Shown here: piece after piece, positions 19,458 through 29,129 of the stretch
Layout of the letters: every line of letters begins with the position of its first letter
Position numbering within the stretch: position 1 is the stretch's first letter
The notes under the pieces: generated by a model
Database searches by the model: none
What the model saw: only the letters and a program-made list of their open reading frames with translations
What the model was told of the DNA's origin: nothing
Origin: Planctomycetota bacterium
Lineage (GTDB): Bacteria; Planctomycetota; Planctomycetia; Pirellulales; UBA1268
Length of the DNA: 64,000 nucleotides
Direction of reading: 5' to 3'
NCBI GenBank assembly: GCA_003669585.1
Contig: QWOQ01000005.1
Location: 838,502 to 902,501, forward strand
Position numbers and translations under genes: made by a program

Positions 19458-19763
19458 CTAGCGGTACGCACTGGCCCCAACAGCAGGAAAACGATATCCG
19501 CCAAACCCAAGAGGAGCGTAGGAAGTCCAATCTCCCGGGACAACATTTCGAGGTACTTGCTGCATTCGCCACGCTGGAGCTCGGGGATTTGTAGACGGCA
19601 CAAAATATTGATGTGGCTTCTGACGTGAAGTACGACTTTCCTTTGGCGCACTGTGTCCAAAATATTCGCCCGCTTCAGAATTTCTTGGAAGCAGGCTGAG
19701 CATGCTGATCGACAAGCCGAGCACCGCTTGAAATCCGAATGTAAATATTTCACGGCGTTTCAT
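19458..19763 (-). CDS. small secreted protein, unknown function
   Basis: A 101-residue frame starting MKRREIFTFGFQAVLGLSISMLSLL, which looks like a signal peptide ending near RNSEAG. The mature part is short, rich in Pro, Tyr, Gly and Ser, and ends in a GYRFPAVGASAYR tail. No family is recognised. A competing frame (19412–19753) has no such signal. It sits 53 bases upstream of the exonuclease gene on the same strand. It could be a spurious frame; the signal peptide is the main reason for keeping it. Confidence 0.5.
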   Translation of the reverse strand: MKRREIFTFGFQAVLGLSISMLSLLPRNSEAGEYFGHSAPKESRTSRQKPHQYFVPSTNPRAPAWRMQQVPRNVVPGDWTSYAPLGFGGYRFPAVGASAYR

Positions 19764-20096
19764 CGGAAGGCCTCCGTACTCGAAAGACAGTTCACAATTC
19801 GCTGGCGAGTCTGACGATCAACGATTTTTGTATTTGTTCGACGTGAACACACTGTTGAAATCTCAGCATCCCATCAAATCTCTTTTATCGTCGTTCTCAC
19901 GGTGCCGACTTTGAAAAGATTTTAAACCGTTTTATTTTCCTCATTGATCCCTCGAAAACAGATACTGGGGAAGCTTCTGACCGATTTTTGGTCACTTCTT
20001 CGGGGCTTCAACGACCACTTCTTGAGTTCCTCACGAGGGTCTCGCGATCCATCCAAAGCGGCAAAAGACCGAAGCACTGCTTCGAAGAAAACACCG
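19764..20096. other. intergenic region between ppx and small secreted protein
   Basis: 333 bases without a recognisable gene. It contains the probable ppx terminator at 20070–20084 and a small GACC…GGTC hairpin near 19978–19993. The stretch from about 19860 to 19940 is AT-rich and may hold the promoter of the minus-strand small protein gene. Confidence 0.45.
20070..20084 (-). terminator. putative terminator hairpin after ppx
   Basis: A perfect six-base-pair inverted repeat, read on the minus strand as CGAAGC–AGT–GCTTCG, starting 12 bases after the ppx stop and followed by GTCTTTTGCC. The stem is short and the T-run imperfect, so this is a modest candidate. Confidence 0.42.
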
Positions 20097-21821
20097 TTAT
20101 ACGTGTTCCTGTGAGGTGTTGCCTTCATCCGAAGTTTTCTTTTCTGTCATCGCGGAATCTTTTCTTGCACGCCGGTGATCGCGTGAGCGTGGGAGTCTAT
20201 CTTTTTTTGAAATTCTTTTTTCATCTATCTTCGTATCTTTTTTCTCAAGCACACTCTGCGAGGCCCAAACAATTTCAGGTGTTATCCCAAACACTTCTTC
20301 AAAGAGTTCGATCCGTCGCTGAGCTCCCCACATATCTACCGTTGGCTCCTCGGTCGCAACCACTTCAAGAACGATTTGTTCTGCTTCTACTTGTACGAGC
20401 ACATCTCGCACCTGTTGCGATCGACTTCGGTCGAGACCGCCGGCGATTCTGAGAATAGACGCGAGCCTTGCGACGCGTTCCTGATCTTCCGCTGACAACC
20501 TAGAAAGATTTTCGTGCTTCCTTTTCGGATGTGCTCCGCGATGGTAGCGAGCAACGTTTGCGATCAATTCCAGATCCTGTGAAACCACTCCCGGCAAGCG
20601 ACTGTTGCGAATGAGATGGTAGCTGTGTTTGTGATGTTGCTCGTAGTTGATGACATATCCCACATCCTGCAGACGCGCAGCAGTTTCCAGAATAATTCGA
20701 TCTGCGGGATCAAGCTTGAACGGTTCACACAATTGCTCGTAGATCCGAGCAGCCAGCGCCGCCACTTTGCGACCATGCTCCGCCTCACCTGAACATGCCA
20801 CCGCCAGACGATCAATCGCTTCTTCTCGCTGCGCGGGGTCGTCGATCGCTGTCCCCATCGCATCGTCGATCATCTCTCGAACAAGTCCATCGCGAACGCC
20901 TCTGGTGTGAATCACCAGCGTGTTGACATGAAACCGTTTCAGGAGGGCATCCACGATCGAAATACCGGCCAGAATAATATCCGCTCGATCGGGAGCCATA
21001 CCAGCCATACCCCGCCGCGCTTTCGGTGGTGTCTTGCGTAATCTGTCGAGCAGATGCCTCACTTCAGCTTGCGATACTTCGAAACCAGCTACGGGAACAT
21101 CGGTCTGTTTTCTCGCTGCCATCACTAACTCGGCAAGCGCTGTGAATGTTCCACCAGAACCAATGAGAAAGTGTGGTGCGAAAAGGGGCCGAGAGGTTCG
21201 TTTCTTGAGGCATGCGTTGATCTCTTCCTCGAGTCGCTGGTATGCCTCTGGGGAATGCGCCTCGGCAAGACCATGTTGCTCGGTAAGTCGTACGGCCCCC
21301 AGCGGCGTGGTGAAGATAGCCTCAATGAGATTGCCGGTTGCAAAGACAATCTCGGTGCTCCCACCACCAATGTCCGCAAGAATGACATTCTTTCCGATTA
21401 AATGAAATGCGTTTTGAATGCTGGAAAACGCGAGCCTTGCCTCTCGATCAGCGGAAATGACTTCGACTTCAAGTCCCACTTCCTCTCGTACTCGTTTACA
21501 AAATTCGGAACCGTTTCTTGCCTCGCGAACCGCACATGTTGCAATTGTTTTCACGGCGGTCGTTTGAAATCCGGCCGCAATTTGTTTGAACGTGCGAAGG
21601 GCCGCAATCGTTTGCTCCATCGATTCTTCGTCGAGAGCGCCTCGCGATGCTATTGCACGGCCCAGTCGAGTTGGCTCTCGTTCTTCATCCAAAATGCGAT
21701 ACGCTCCTCCTCGCAGCGCTTCTGCGACAAGCAGCCTCACGCTATTGGAGCCGATATCGATTGCCGCCAAACGACAGGTCAATTCAGCCGACAAATAGAA
21801 CTGTTTATCTTCCATCGTCAT
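20097..21821 (-). CDS. ppx: Ppx/GppA family exopolyphosphatase
   Basis: Hydrolyses polyphosphate or (p)ppGpp; the two activities cannot be separated by sequence. The actin-like ATPase fold shows AAIDIGSNSVRLLVAE near residue 19, the VKTIATCAVREARNG segment near 95, and LADIGGGSTEIVFA near 148. A C-terminal HD-like helical domain follows (about residues 330–520) with EHGRKVAALAARIYEQL and NYEQHHKHSYHLIRNS. A charged Lys/Arg-rich tail of some 50 residues extends past the usual end. It lies divergent to ribF with a 323-base gap. Confidence 0.9.
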   Translation of the reverse strand: MTMEDKQFYLSAELTCRLAAIDIGSNSVRLLVAEALRGGAYRILDEEREPTRLGRAIASRGALDEESMEQTIAALRTFKQIAAGFQTTAVKTIATCAVREARNGSEFCKRVREEVGLEVEVISADREARLAFSSIQNAFHLIGKNVILADIGGGSTEIVFATGNLIEAIFTTPLGAVRLTEQHGLAEAHSPEAYQRLEEEINACLKKRTSRPLFAPHFLIGSGGTFTALAELVMAARKQTDVPVAGFEVSQAEVRHLLDRLRKTPPKARRGMAGMAPDRADIILAGISIVDALLKRFHVNTLVIHTRGVRDGLVREMIDDAMGTAIDDPAQREEAIDRLAVACSGEAEHGRKVAALAARIYEQLCEPFKLDPADRIILETAARLQDVGYVINYEQHHKHSYHLIRNSRLPGVVSQDLELIANVARYHRGAHPKRKHENLSRLSAEDQERVARLASILRIAGGLDRSRSQQVRDVLVQVEAEQIVLEVVATEEPTVDMWGAQRRIELFEEVFGITPEIVWASQSVLEKKDTKIDEKRISKKDRLPRSRDHRRARKDSAMTEKKTSDEGNTSQEHV

Positions 21822-22144
21822 GCGTGCTCTCCGAGTGCCTGTCGCCTTTCACATGCTCCATCAACACAAATGCCCTCACTCAGTCTGCTCTCAAGAAAAC
21901 CAAAGAGACAAAACAACTTCTCGAGGGTCGAAAGTATACGCTGAGGAGAACGAGCCGAACGCTTTCGGTCTTTTTGAGCAGTGTTGGTCTAATCGATTTG
22001 CCCTTTGCTGTGATTGCATTCCATACTTGGAAAGAGTTTTTTTTCGTTCTGGTATCCCAACACGCCTTAGAGCAGCAGAATCAATCTGTCTGAAATTTGA
22101 TTTGCGCCATTTTTTCCTGCTCCACACTTGATACATACCGATCC
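21822..22144. other. divergent intergenic region ppx–ribF
   Basis: 323 bases between the two start codons. No protein gene is supported. A terminator-like hairpin on the plus strand lies at 21955–21975. I looked for an FMN riboswitch ahead of ribF and did not find its conserved elements. Confidence 0.45.
21955..21975 (+). terminator. terminator-like hairpin in ppx–ribF gap
   Basis: CCGAA–CGCT–TTCGG followed by TCTTTTT, read on the plus strand. There is no plus-strand protein gene immediately upstream, so it would end either a short non-coding transcript or an attenuated ribF leader. The stem has only five pairs. Confidence 0.4.
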
Positions 22145-23125
22145 GTGCCAAAGATTCTCCCACCTGCGGAACTTGAGACATCATCGAATTGGCCTTCAGT
22201 TCGCAAAGATGGCTGCGCGGTGGCAGTTGGAAATTTTGACGGGGTTCACATTGGTCACGCCGCAATTATTGCGCAACTCTTAAAAGTGTCTGATGCGTTA
22301 GGACTTCCTTCAGCAGCCTATACGTTCGACCCACACCCTTCTGCGATCGTCCGACCTAACGCATCACCACCTCCGCTCACAACCTCCGCACGCCGTGCGT
22401 ATTTGCTTCGATTGCTTGGCGTTGATGCTGTGCTTGTGCAACCTACCGATCAGAACCTTGTCTCGCTTGAGGCTAATACTTTTTTCGAGAACGTCCTGAT
22501 TGGGAGCGTGAACGCTCGGGCTCTCGTCGAGGGTCGCGACTTCCGATTTGGTCGGGGTCGAAGTGGCGACGTTGCTCTGCTTGGTGCCCTGTGCCAACGA
22601 CACGGCATGTCGCTTGAAGTGATTGATCCTCTGCTCGTCGATGGTCAGGCCGTATCGAGTTCTCGCATTCGTGCACTGGTGGCGGCTGGGAATTTTGTTG
22701 TCGCCAATAAACTTTTGACCTCCCCTTATCGACTCACCGGCCATATCGTTCAAGGGGCACAGATCGGTCGTACGCTTGGCTTTCCAACGGCCAACATGAA
22801 AAAAGTGACAACACTCATTCCAGCTTTCGGCGTGTATGCGGCGATGGCATGTACCGAAAGCGGCCAATGGCCTGCAGCTGTTCATATCGGCCCGAATGTC
22901 TCATTTGGACAGTCTGACCTGTCCATTGAAGTCCATCTCATCGGATTTTCAGGAGACCTCTACGGAACGATTCTCGACGTTGACTTCTTGGAGAAACTGC
23001 GTGAAACTCAAAAATTCAGTTCTCCTGCGCTGCTGTCTTCCCAACTTTCCGAAGATGTGAAGGCGGCACTTCACTCAGTTCTTTCCAGAAAAAAACAAAC
23101 GCCTGAAGCGAATCCATTTTTTTGA
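22145..23125 (+). CDS. ribF: bifunctional riboflavin kinase / FAD synthetase
   Basis: Phosphorylates riboflavin to FMN and adenylates FMN to FAD. The N-terminal nucleotidyltransferase has VAVGNFDGVHIGHAAII near residue 25 and SSSRIRALVAAGNF near 180; the C-terminal kinase has GRTLGFPTANMK near 215 and DLSIEVHLIGFSGDLYG near 260. The frame extends to a TTG at 22097, but the GTG at 22145 gives a lead of about 25 residues before the GNFDG motif, as in relatives. The exact start is uncertain. NrnA follows 57 bases downstream, an arrangement common in bacteria. Confidence 0.93.
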   Translation: MPKILPPAELETSSNWPSVRKDGCAVAVGNFDGVHIGHAAIIAQLLKVSDALGLPSAAYTFDPHPSAIVRPNASPPPLTTSARRAYLLRLLGVDAVLVQPTDQNLVSLEANTFFENVLIGSVNARALVEGRDFRFGRGRSGDVALLGALCQRHGMSLEVIDPLLVDGQAVSSSRIRALVAAGNFVVANKLLTSPYRLTGHIVQGAQIGRTLGFPTANMKKVTTLIPAFGVYAAMACTESGQWPAAVHIGPNVSFGQSDLSIEVHLIGFSGDLYGTILDVDFLEKLRETQKFSSPALLSSQLSEDVKAALHSVLSRKKQTPEANPFF

Positions 23126-23182
23126 TCTTTCAATCAAAACGACTCACTCATTCTCAAACCTCTGAAGGGCACTCAACTCGCT

Positions 23183-24178
23183 ATGCGTCTCGACTGGGCA
23201 AGTTTTCTCGATCTGCTCCGGCAGTCAAACCGATTTATTCTTACGAGTCACGTTCGGCCCGATTGTGACGCGCTTGGGAGTGAACTGGGACTTCTTGGTG
23301 TTCTTGAAACCGTTGGAAAATCAGTTCGAATTGTGAATGCACAGGCAACTCCAGCTACTTTGGCGTGGATGGATCCGCATCGAAGGATCGAGTCTCTCGA
23401 AAGTTTGGACGCTGCTGATCTGGGGGATTTCGATTGCTTGATTGTGCTCGACACCAGCGCCTTTGCGCAGCTTGGAGCGATGGCAGCTGTTGTCAGAAAT
23501 GCTCGCGATCGGGTTCTCGTGATCGATCATCACGTCAGCGAAGATGATCTCTCCGATCGCTGGTTCAAGGACACCGCGAGCGAGGCGACCGGCCGAATTG
23601 TTGCCGAGATCGCAATGCGCCTGGGCGTTTCACTCACTCCGGAAATCTCAACGCCACTTTTTGCAGCGATTGCTACCGATACTGGGTGGTTTCGATTTCC
23701 GTCCGTGACCGGTGAAACCTATCGAATTGCATCTCGGTTGTCAGATGCCGGCGCAGAGCCCGCGTCTATCTATCGTGAACTTTATGAACAAGAGTCCATT
23801 GCCCGGCTTCACCTCGTAGGACGCACGCTTGCTGGGGCCACTCTTTCACACGATGGTGCGATCATTACAAGCATCGTGCGTCGCACTGACATGGAACAAA
23901 CGGGTGCTCGCGGCACCGACACCGAAGACCTTGTCAATTTGACTCTTGCAGTTCGTGGTACGCAGGTGGCCGTGATCCTGATTGAGCAACCTGATGGCAC
24001 GGTGAAGGTAAGTTTTCGAAGTCGTGGTCATGTAGACTGCGCGCTGCTCGCAGCTTCTTTTGGTGGTGGAGGCCACAAGGCCGCCGCCGGCGCGATTTTT
24101 GATGGACCCTTTGATACTGCAGCCGATCGAGTGCGTGCCTCAGTGGATGCCGCATGGCGAGCATCGTTATTGAGTTAG
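23183..24178 (+). CDS. nrnA: DHH-family phosphoesterase, NrnA-like (oligoribonuclease / pAp phosphatase)
   Basis: Degrades nanoRNA and often 3'-phosphoadenosine 5'-phosphate. The 331-residue protein carries the DHH catalytic motifs SHVRPDCDALGSELGL near residue 22, IVLDTSAFAQLG near 85, VIDHHVSEDDL near 113, and AAIATDTGWFRFPS near 160, plus the C-terminal DHHA1 motif FGGGGHKAAAGA near 292 that binds substrate. It may be co-transcribed with ribF. NrnA-like proteins can also hydrolyse pApA, which is relevant because a c-di-AMP synthase-like gene lies at 58.4 kb. Confidence 0.92.
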   Translation: MRLDWASFLDLLRQSNRFILTSHVRPDCDALGSELGLLGVLETVGKSVRIVNAQATPATLAWMDPHRRIESLESLDAADLGDFDCLIVLDTSAFAQLGAMAAVVRNARDRVLVIDHHVSEDDLSDRWFKDTASEATGRIVAEIAMRLGVSLTPEISTPLFAAIATDTGWFRFPSVTGETYRIASRLSDAGAEPASIYRELYEQESIARLHLVGRTLAGATLSHDGAIITSIVRRTDMEQTGARGTDTEDLVNLTLAVRGTQVAVILIEQPDGTVKVSFRSRGHVDCALLAASFGGGGHKAAAGAIFDGPFDTAADRVRASVDAAWRASLLS

Positions 24179-24313
24179 TGTGTCATTTTTTATTTCATAC
24201 AAATGCTCGTATTGTTTTTGCAAATGTCACGCCACATTCATTTTTAGCGAATCGTTCTTGCTACACATGTCCCTCCTCTCACTCCATCACTGTTTCTTTT
24301 GGGAGATCCTTTG

Positions 24314-24898
24314 ATGCGTTCGACTCCTGACAAAGCGACTGATTTCGAAAAAACTTCCAAGCCCGCCCTTGGACCGGAGCATCGCCGCAGCTTTGTCATC
24401 AAGGCGATTGCTCTTGCCTGTGGAGCGATCGCAACGCTTTCTCCTTTTGCAGCAGGAGTCTGGACCTATCTCGATCCTCTGCGCCGGCAGAGCAAGGCTT
24501 CGACGTTCATCCGTGTTGTCAGCCTTGGGAGCATTCCAGATGACGGCATACCACGTCTGTTTCCAATCGTGAGCGATCGACTCGACGCATGGACCGGGTT
24601 TCCCTCGGAGCCGATCGGTGCGGTCTACCTGTCACGAGAAAAGGGAAGTCCGCAGGTAAAAGCTCTTTCGGCAATCTGTCCTCATGCGGGTTGCTTTGTT
24701 GATATCTCTGCACCGAGTGATTGCTTCCGCTGTCCTTGCCACAATAGTTCTTTCACGCTCAGTGGAGCGATGATTCAGCCATCACCAAGCCCCCGCGAAA
24801 TGGATGCCCTCGACTGCCAAATCGATGAATCCGGACAAGTGCTTGTGAAGTGGGAAAACTTCTACACCGGCATTGCCACCAAGGTACCGCGCGCATGA
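24314..24898 (+). CDS. Rieske iron-sulfur subunit of a cytochrome bc complex
   Basis: Electron-transfer subunit of a quinol:cytochrome c oxidoreductase. The 194-residue protein has an N-terminal membrane helix (VIKAIALACGAIATLSPFA, about residues 26–44) and the Rieske cluster ligands in CPHAGC near 119 and CPCHNSS near 139. The ATG at 24314 is preceded by GGGAG with 8-base spacing, better than the longer frame from a TTG at 24299. The stop overlaps the cytochrome b start as ATGA, showing they are translated together. Confidence 0.93.
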   Translation: MRSTPDKATDFEKTSKPALGPEHRRSFVIKAIALACGAIATLSPFAAGVWTYLDPLRRQSKASTFIRVVSLGSIPDDGIPRLFPIVSDRLDAWTGFPSEPIGAVYLSREKGSPQVKALSAICPHAGCFVDISAPSDCFRCPCHNSSFTLSGAMIQPSPSPREMDALDCQIDESGQVLVKWENFYTGIATKVPRA

Positions 24899-26976
24899 AA
24901 TTACAAAAAAAGCAAATCGTTTCCAGCAATTCGATTGGAAAACAGCTCCTTGATTTTCTTGATGATCGCACAGGCTATCGCGGTGCTCTTCACGAATTAC
25001 TCTTCGAGCGTGTTCCGGGAGGAGCTCGCTGGCGGTACGTCTGGGGAAGCACGCTTGTCTTTGCATTTGTGGTTCAAGTCATTACCGGCGTTGTGCTCTG
25101 GAGTAGCTACAGTGCTGGAGCTCAGTCGGCGTGGGAAAGCGTTCACTGGATTCAACATGAGATGTCTGGGGGATGGCTTGTGCGTGGCATCCATCATGTG
25201 ATGGCACAGGCGATGGTCATTCTGCTTGCGCTCCACTTGATGCAAATCGTAATTGATGGGGCTTACCGAGCGCCGCGAGAGGTCAACTTCTGGCTCGGTC
25301 TTGTACTGATGATGCTGGTCCTCGGGATGGCGCTTACCGGCTATCTGCTCCCGTGGGATCAACGAGGGTACTGGTCTACTCGAGTGGCAACTAATCTCGC
25401 CGGTTTATTGCCTCTCATTGGCCCTTCGGTGCAGCAGGTGGTCATCGGCGGTTCAGACTACGGCCACCTTACTCTCACCCGATTCTTTGCGCTGCATGCT
25501 GGCATCTTGCCCGGAACGCTTGTGGCAATGCTCGTTCTTCATTTGACCCTGTTTCGCAAGCATGGTCTTTGCGCAAAACAGCCAATCCGAAAACCCGACG
25601 CCATGTTCTGGCCAGATCAAGTTTTTTGCGATGCAGTTGCTTGTCTTGGTGTTCTGGCAGTTGTACTCGGCGTGATTCTACTGCCGGCTCTGCGAGCAAT
25701 GCTCGAGGGACGTCCGATCGATCCGGGAGAACTTGGAGCGGAACTCGGAGCTCCGGCAGACCCATCCCAGCCCTACGCTGCTGCTCGACCAGAGTGGTAT
25801 TTTCTTTTCTTGTTTCAATTTTTAAAGGTGTTTGAGGGCTGGGGCGCCAGCGGTGAGTTTCTCGGGGCAATCCTCATTCCGGGGCTTACGATGGGCGTCA
25901 TGTTTTTGATGCCAATCATCGGCAGATGGAATCTTGGACATCGATTTAATATTCTTTTTACCTCCTCGCTTTTGATTGGAATTGGCCTGCTGACAGCGAT
26001 GGCATACAACGAAGATTATGTCGCCTTGTGGACAGACTCCAGCAGTTTTTCAGACGTCAAAGACCTGCTTGAGAAAACAGGGAATGATCCAAAAAAAATT
26101 GCCGAAGCTTTTGATTCCGATGTTCAGAAGATCGCAGCTTTTAACAAGCGTTCTCATCGCTACGAATCATTTTTGAGGTCTGAAGCATTTTTAGCAGCAG
26201 TTGCGCAGGCCTCCGTCGATGGAGACCGCGCGATCGAGTTGGCCGGTCGACCGGAAAGAATTCCTCCCTCCGGTGCACTCGATCTTATCCGGCAGGATCC
26301 ACTAACGCAGGGACCACGGCTTTTTGAACAACACTGTGCGAGTTGCCACAGTCACGTTGATCCGGCTTCTGCTCAAGCGAAAACAAAAATGTCCAAGTCC
26401 TCGGCGGCCAATCTCTACGGTTTTGGATCTGTTGCGTGGATGCAAGGTCTCCTCGATCCGGCAGCCGTGGATGGGCCAGCCTATTTTGGAAACACCTCTC
26501 ACAACAATGGCGATATGGTCAACTTTGTAAAGAACGATCTTGCCGATACGAGTGCATGGTCTTCTGAGGATATTCGAGCAGTGATCGTTGCAATGGCCGC
26601 TGAGGCAAACGTATACGACACTGGAATTCCTGAATCCGATATTTCGCTCATCGAACGAGGCCGTGCTCTCATCTCGGATGAAAATCGTTGTGGATCGTGT
26701 CACGACTTCGGTATCAATGAAGTCAACCCCAACATGGCGCCTGACCTGATCGGCTGGGGATCTCGCGAGTGGCTCATCGGGATAATCACGAACCCTGCAC
26801 ATGAGAAATTCTATGGAACACAAAACGATCGCATGCCATCGTTTGGTGTAACCACCGACGGTGCGATTCCGAGACTTTCTCTCTCTCAGATTGAACTCGT
26901 GGTCGACTGGATACGAGGCCAGTGGTATCGCAGTCGCAGTTCCAATCCAAGTGCTCACCACGCATCAGAAAAATAA
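24895..26976 (+). CDS. cytochrome b fused to a di-heme cytochrome c domain
   Basis: A 693-residue fusion serving as both the b subunit and probably the c subunit of a bc complex. Residues 1–380 are full-length cytochrome b: heme histidines in GIHHVMAQAMVILLALH and in RFFALHAGILPGTLVAMLVLH (split here by 14 residues, as in b6-type proteins), and the Qo-site PEWY near residue 298. Residues about 470–680 hold two CxxCH heme-c sites, CASCH near 480 and CGSCH near 599, with a possible distal Met in the DRMPSFG segment. It is coupled to the Rieske gene upstream. No separate cytochrome c1 gene is present. The fusion is read directly; its role as an electron exit to a terminal oxidase is inferred. 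Confidence 0.93.
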   Translation: MKLQKKQIVSSNSIGKQLLDFLDDRTGYRGALHELLFERVPGGARWRYVWGSTLVFAFVVQVITGVVLWSSYSAGAQSAWESVHWIQHEMSGGWLVRGIHHVMAQAMVILLALHLMQIVIDGAYRAPREVNFWLGLVLMMLVLGMALTGYLLPWDQRGYWSTRVATNLAGLLPLIGPSVQQVVIGGSDYGHLTLTRFFALHAGILPGTLVAMLVLHLTLFRKHGLCAKQPIRKPDAMFWPDQVFCDAVACLGVLAVVLGVILLPALRAMLEGRPIDPGELGAELGAPADPSQPYAAARPEWYFLFLFQFLKVFEGWGASGEFLGAILIPGLTMGVMFLMPIIGRWNLGHRFNILFTSSLLIGIGLLTAMAYNEDYVALWTDSSSFSDVKDLLEKTGNDPKKIAEAFDSDVQKIAAFNKRSHRYESFLRSEAFLAAVAQASVDGDRAIELAGRPERIPPSGALDLIRQDPLTQGPRLFEQHCASCHSHVDPASAQAKTKMSKSSAANLYGFGSVAWMQGLLDPAAVDGPAYFGNTSHNNGDMVNFVKNDLADTSAWSSEDIRAVIVAMAAEANVYDTGIPESDISLIERGRALISDENRCGSCHDFGINEVNPNMAPDLIGWGSREWLIGIITNPAHEKFYGTQNDRMPSFGVTTDGAIPRLSLSQIELVVDWIRGQWYRSRSSNPSAHHASEK

Positions 26977-27008
26977 AACTACGAAAATTCAACTCGTGGA
27001 AAGTGTGA

Positions 27009-27581
27009 CTAGAGATTCCAACGATCAAAGACTTTTTCTCGAAAGGATGTCCACTCTGGCCGCAACAATCCCGATGTATTTGTATCGTGGACAGGCCCCG
27101 CAGCATCGGCCACCATTTCAGCAATCCAATCGTCCATGTGACGTAGTCGACGGGCCATTGCAACGGTAACGTTGTAGGCAATCTTGTACGCTGCCTTCAC
27201 CCCATCGTTCACGAGTTCTTTGTAATCTCCGTAAGAAATCTTCAGCAGTGTCACATTTCCAACTGCTCGCACGTCAGCAGAATGACTGTCGGGATGAAAA
27301 AAGGACATGTCTCCAAAATGACTCGGTGACTCAAGTGTCGCGAGCACTATTCGCTTGGGGTCGGGCATCGCGGTATCGAGACTCCTCGATACCTCGCAAA
27401 CTCCCTCTAGTACAATCCAGAGGTCACGGCTTACCTGTCCTTGCTTGAGAATCAATTTTTCAGCATCGAACGTGACGACACTTGCGACATCAGCGATTTG
27501 TCGACAGTCGGTCTCGTTGAAATCCGCGAACAATGGAATCGATTTCAGCTGTAGGCTCTGAACTGCTTCGTTGGCATTCAT
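27009..27581 (-). CDS. cyclic nucleotide-binding domain protein without DNA-binding domain
   Basis: A 190-residue protein made essentially of one Crp-like cNMP-binding beta-roll: [19 protein letters not shown] near residue 18, [19 protein letters not shown] near 42, and the phosphate-binding cassette [19 protein letters not shown] near 90. In the cassette the usual Arg before Ser/Thr-Ala is replaced by His, so cyclic nucleotide binding may be weakened. The C-terminal 70 residues are a helix and tail without helix-turn-helix. Its ATG overlaps the gdhA stop as ATGA, so it is translated with glutamate dehydrogenase; a sensory role linked to that enzyme is a guess. Confidence 0.85.
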   Translation of the reverse strand: MNANEAVQSLQLKSIPLFADFNETDCRQIADVASVVTFDAEKLILKQGQVSRDLWIVLEGVCEVSRSLDTAMPDPKRIVLATLESPSHFGDMSFFHPDSHSADVRAVGNVTLLKISYGDYKELVNDGVKAAYKIAYNVTVAMARRLRHMDDWIAEMVADAAGPVHDTNTSGLLRPEWTSFREKVFDRWNL

Positions 27582-28825
27582 TCGATTCCTCCAAGCACGG
27601 TTGCCCTTCCAACTCTTCCAATACCGAGCATGTATGCGGCGGTTCGAAGAGTTACCTTGCGTGATGTTGATAGGTGCCAGACTTGCTCAAAAGCCTCGCC
27701 AAGAATGCGGTCGAGTTCTTCACGCACTCGGTGAATATCCCACTGGTAGTGCTGCCGATTCTGTACCCATTCAAACCAACTGACGGTCACTCCTCCGGCG
27801 TTGGCCAGAATGTCAGGCAGCACGATGATTCCACGTTCCAAGAAAACGGCGTCGGCCTCCGGTTCAATTGGCGCATTGGCCCCTTCAACAATTACGGCAG
27901 CATTTACGGAAGCGGCATTTCCTTTTCCAAGTACGCCGCCAAGTGCCGCTGGCACCAGCACATCCACTTTGAGTGAAAGCAGTTCTGCATTGGTGATCGG
28001 ATCACCCCCCGAAAAACCATCAATTCGCCCTCCGTGTTCACTTGAATATCGAAGCAGTTCGGGAATATCCAACCCAGTCTCTTTGTGAACTCCACCAAAC
28101 GCATCGCTGACGGCAACAATTCGACACTGAGCATCGTGAAGAAATTGTGCCGTGTGACTGCCGACATTTCCAAATCCCTGAACGGCAATTGTGGCTCGAG
28201 GAACGCTTCGTTCGAGACGAGTGAGCAACTTGATCGTGAGACTGCCGACGCCTCGGCCGGTCGCTTCATTGCGTCCCGGAATACCGTGATACTCAACAGG
28301 TTTTCCGGTGACGCATGCCGGTGAGAAGCCGTGGTATTTTCCATACTGATTCATAATCCACGCCATCACTTCGGCGGAGGTTCCCATGTCGGGGGCAGGA
28401 ATGTCGACATCCGGACCAAACAGGTCATGAATTGCATCGACAAACCGTCTGGTAACGCGTTCGAGTTCGCGCGTCGAAAGCTTCGATGGATCGAGCGAGA
28501 TGCCTCCCTTTGCTCCGCCATAGGGAATGTTGACGACCGCAGTTTTCCAGGTCATGAGTGCGGCTAAGGCACGCACCTCGTCGAGGTCCACGTGAGGATG
28601 GTACCGCAATCCTCCCTTCATCGGACCGCGGGCGTTGTTGTGCTGCACGCGATACCCGATGAGCGTGGCAATCTCACCGTGATCGGTCTCAACGGCAATT
28701 TGCACTTGCACTTCTCGTTTGGCGGTAAGCAGGAGAAGCCGCATGTTATCGGAAAGGTCGAGCTCATCGGCGGCCCGATCAAAATAAATTTTTGAGGCTT
28801 CACTCGATCGCATAGGATTTACCAT
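27578..28825 (-). CDS. gdhA: Glu/Leu/Phe/Val family glutamate dehydrogenase
   Basis: Interconverts glutamate and 2-oxoglutarate plus ammonia with NAD(P). The 415-residue length and the motifs [15 protein letters not shown] near residue 65, [13 protein letters not shown] near 95 with the active-site Lys, [15 protein letters not shown] near 142, and the Rossmann [13 protein letters not shown] near 210 define the family; [12 protein letters not shown] near 315 fits as well. An alternative ATG at 28813 is equally good. It forms a coupled pair with the cNMP-binding protein downstream. Coenzyme preference cannot be fixed by eye. Confidence 0.94.
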   Translation of the reverse strand: MVNPMRSSEASKIYFDRAADELDLSDNMRLLLLTAKREVQVQIAVETDHGEIATLIGYRVQHNNARGPMKGGLRYHPHVDLDEVRALAALMTWKTAVVNIPYGGAKGGISLDPSKLSTRELERVTRRFVDAIHDLFGPDVDIPAPDMGTSAEVMAWIMNQYGKYHGFSPACVTGKPVEYHGIPGRNEATGRGVGSLTIKLLTRLERSVPRATIAVQGFGNVGSHTAQFLHDAQCRIVAVSDAFGGVHKETGLDIPELLRYSSEHGGRIDGFSGGDPITNAELLSLKVDVLVPAALGGVLGKGNAASVNAAVIVEGANAPIEPEADAVFLERGIIVLPDILANAGGVTVSWFEWVQNRQHYQWDIHRVREELDRILGEAFEQVWHLSTSRKVTLRTAAYMLGIGRVGRATVLGGIE

Positions 28826-29129
28826 TCACTCAGATGATTCGTTGCCAACTTCAATGAGGTCATCGGAATAGGAAACCGCGATGACGAGAATTTTTTGTTT
28901 CCCCGTAGGGCACTTCAATACGAACCCCTGAATGCTTCAAAATCTTATCGCTATCGCCCGAATGGCTACAAGGACAACTCTCGTGGCAAAGGCATCTACT
29001 TTGTCGATACGATACTTGGGAGCGATTGCTGTCGGTATCATCATTGGCAGGTGGTAACTCATAAGCTTTGTCTACAACTATCCGTAAACGTCTCTGCGCG
29101 TGTCGCATGTCCTTGGCAGGCATTTATCC
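28826..29129. other. divergent intergenic region gdhA–pseudokinase
   Basis: 304 bases with no convincing gene; frames on both strands (about 28860–29149) are short and lack motifs, signal peptides or Shine-Dalgarno sites. Promoters for both flanking genes are expected here. Confidence 0.4.

Noticed and set aside
19412..19753. 113-residue minus-strand frame overlapping the small secreted protein
   Set aside because: Cys-rich start looks like a shadow; the alternative frame has a proper signal peptide.
22097..22144. TTG start for ribF
   Set aside because: The extra residues (ICAIFSCSTLDTY) are not typical for RibF; the GTG at 22145 fits better, though not proven.
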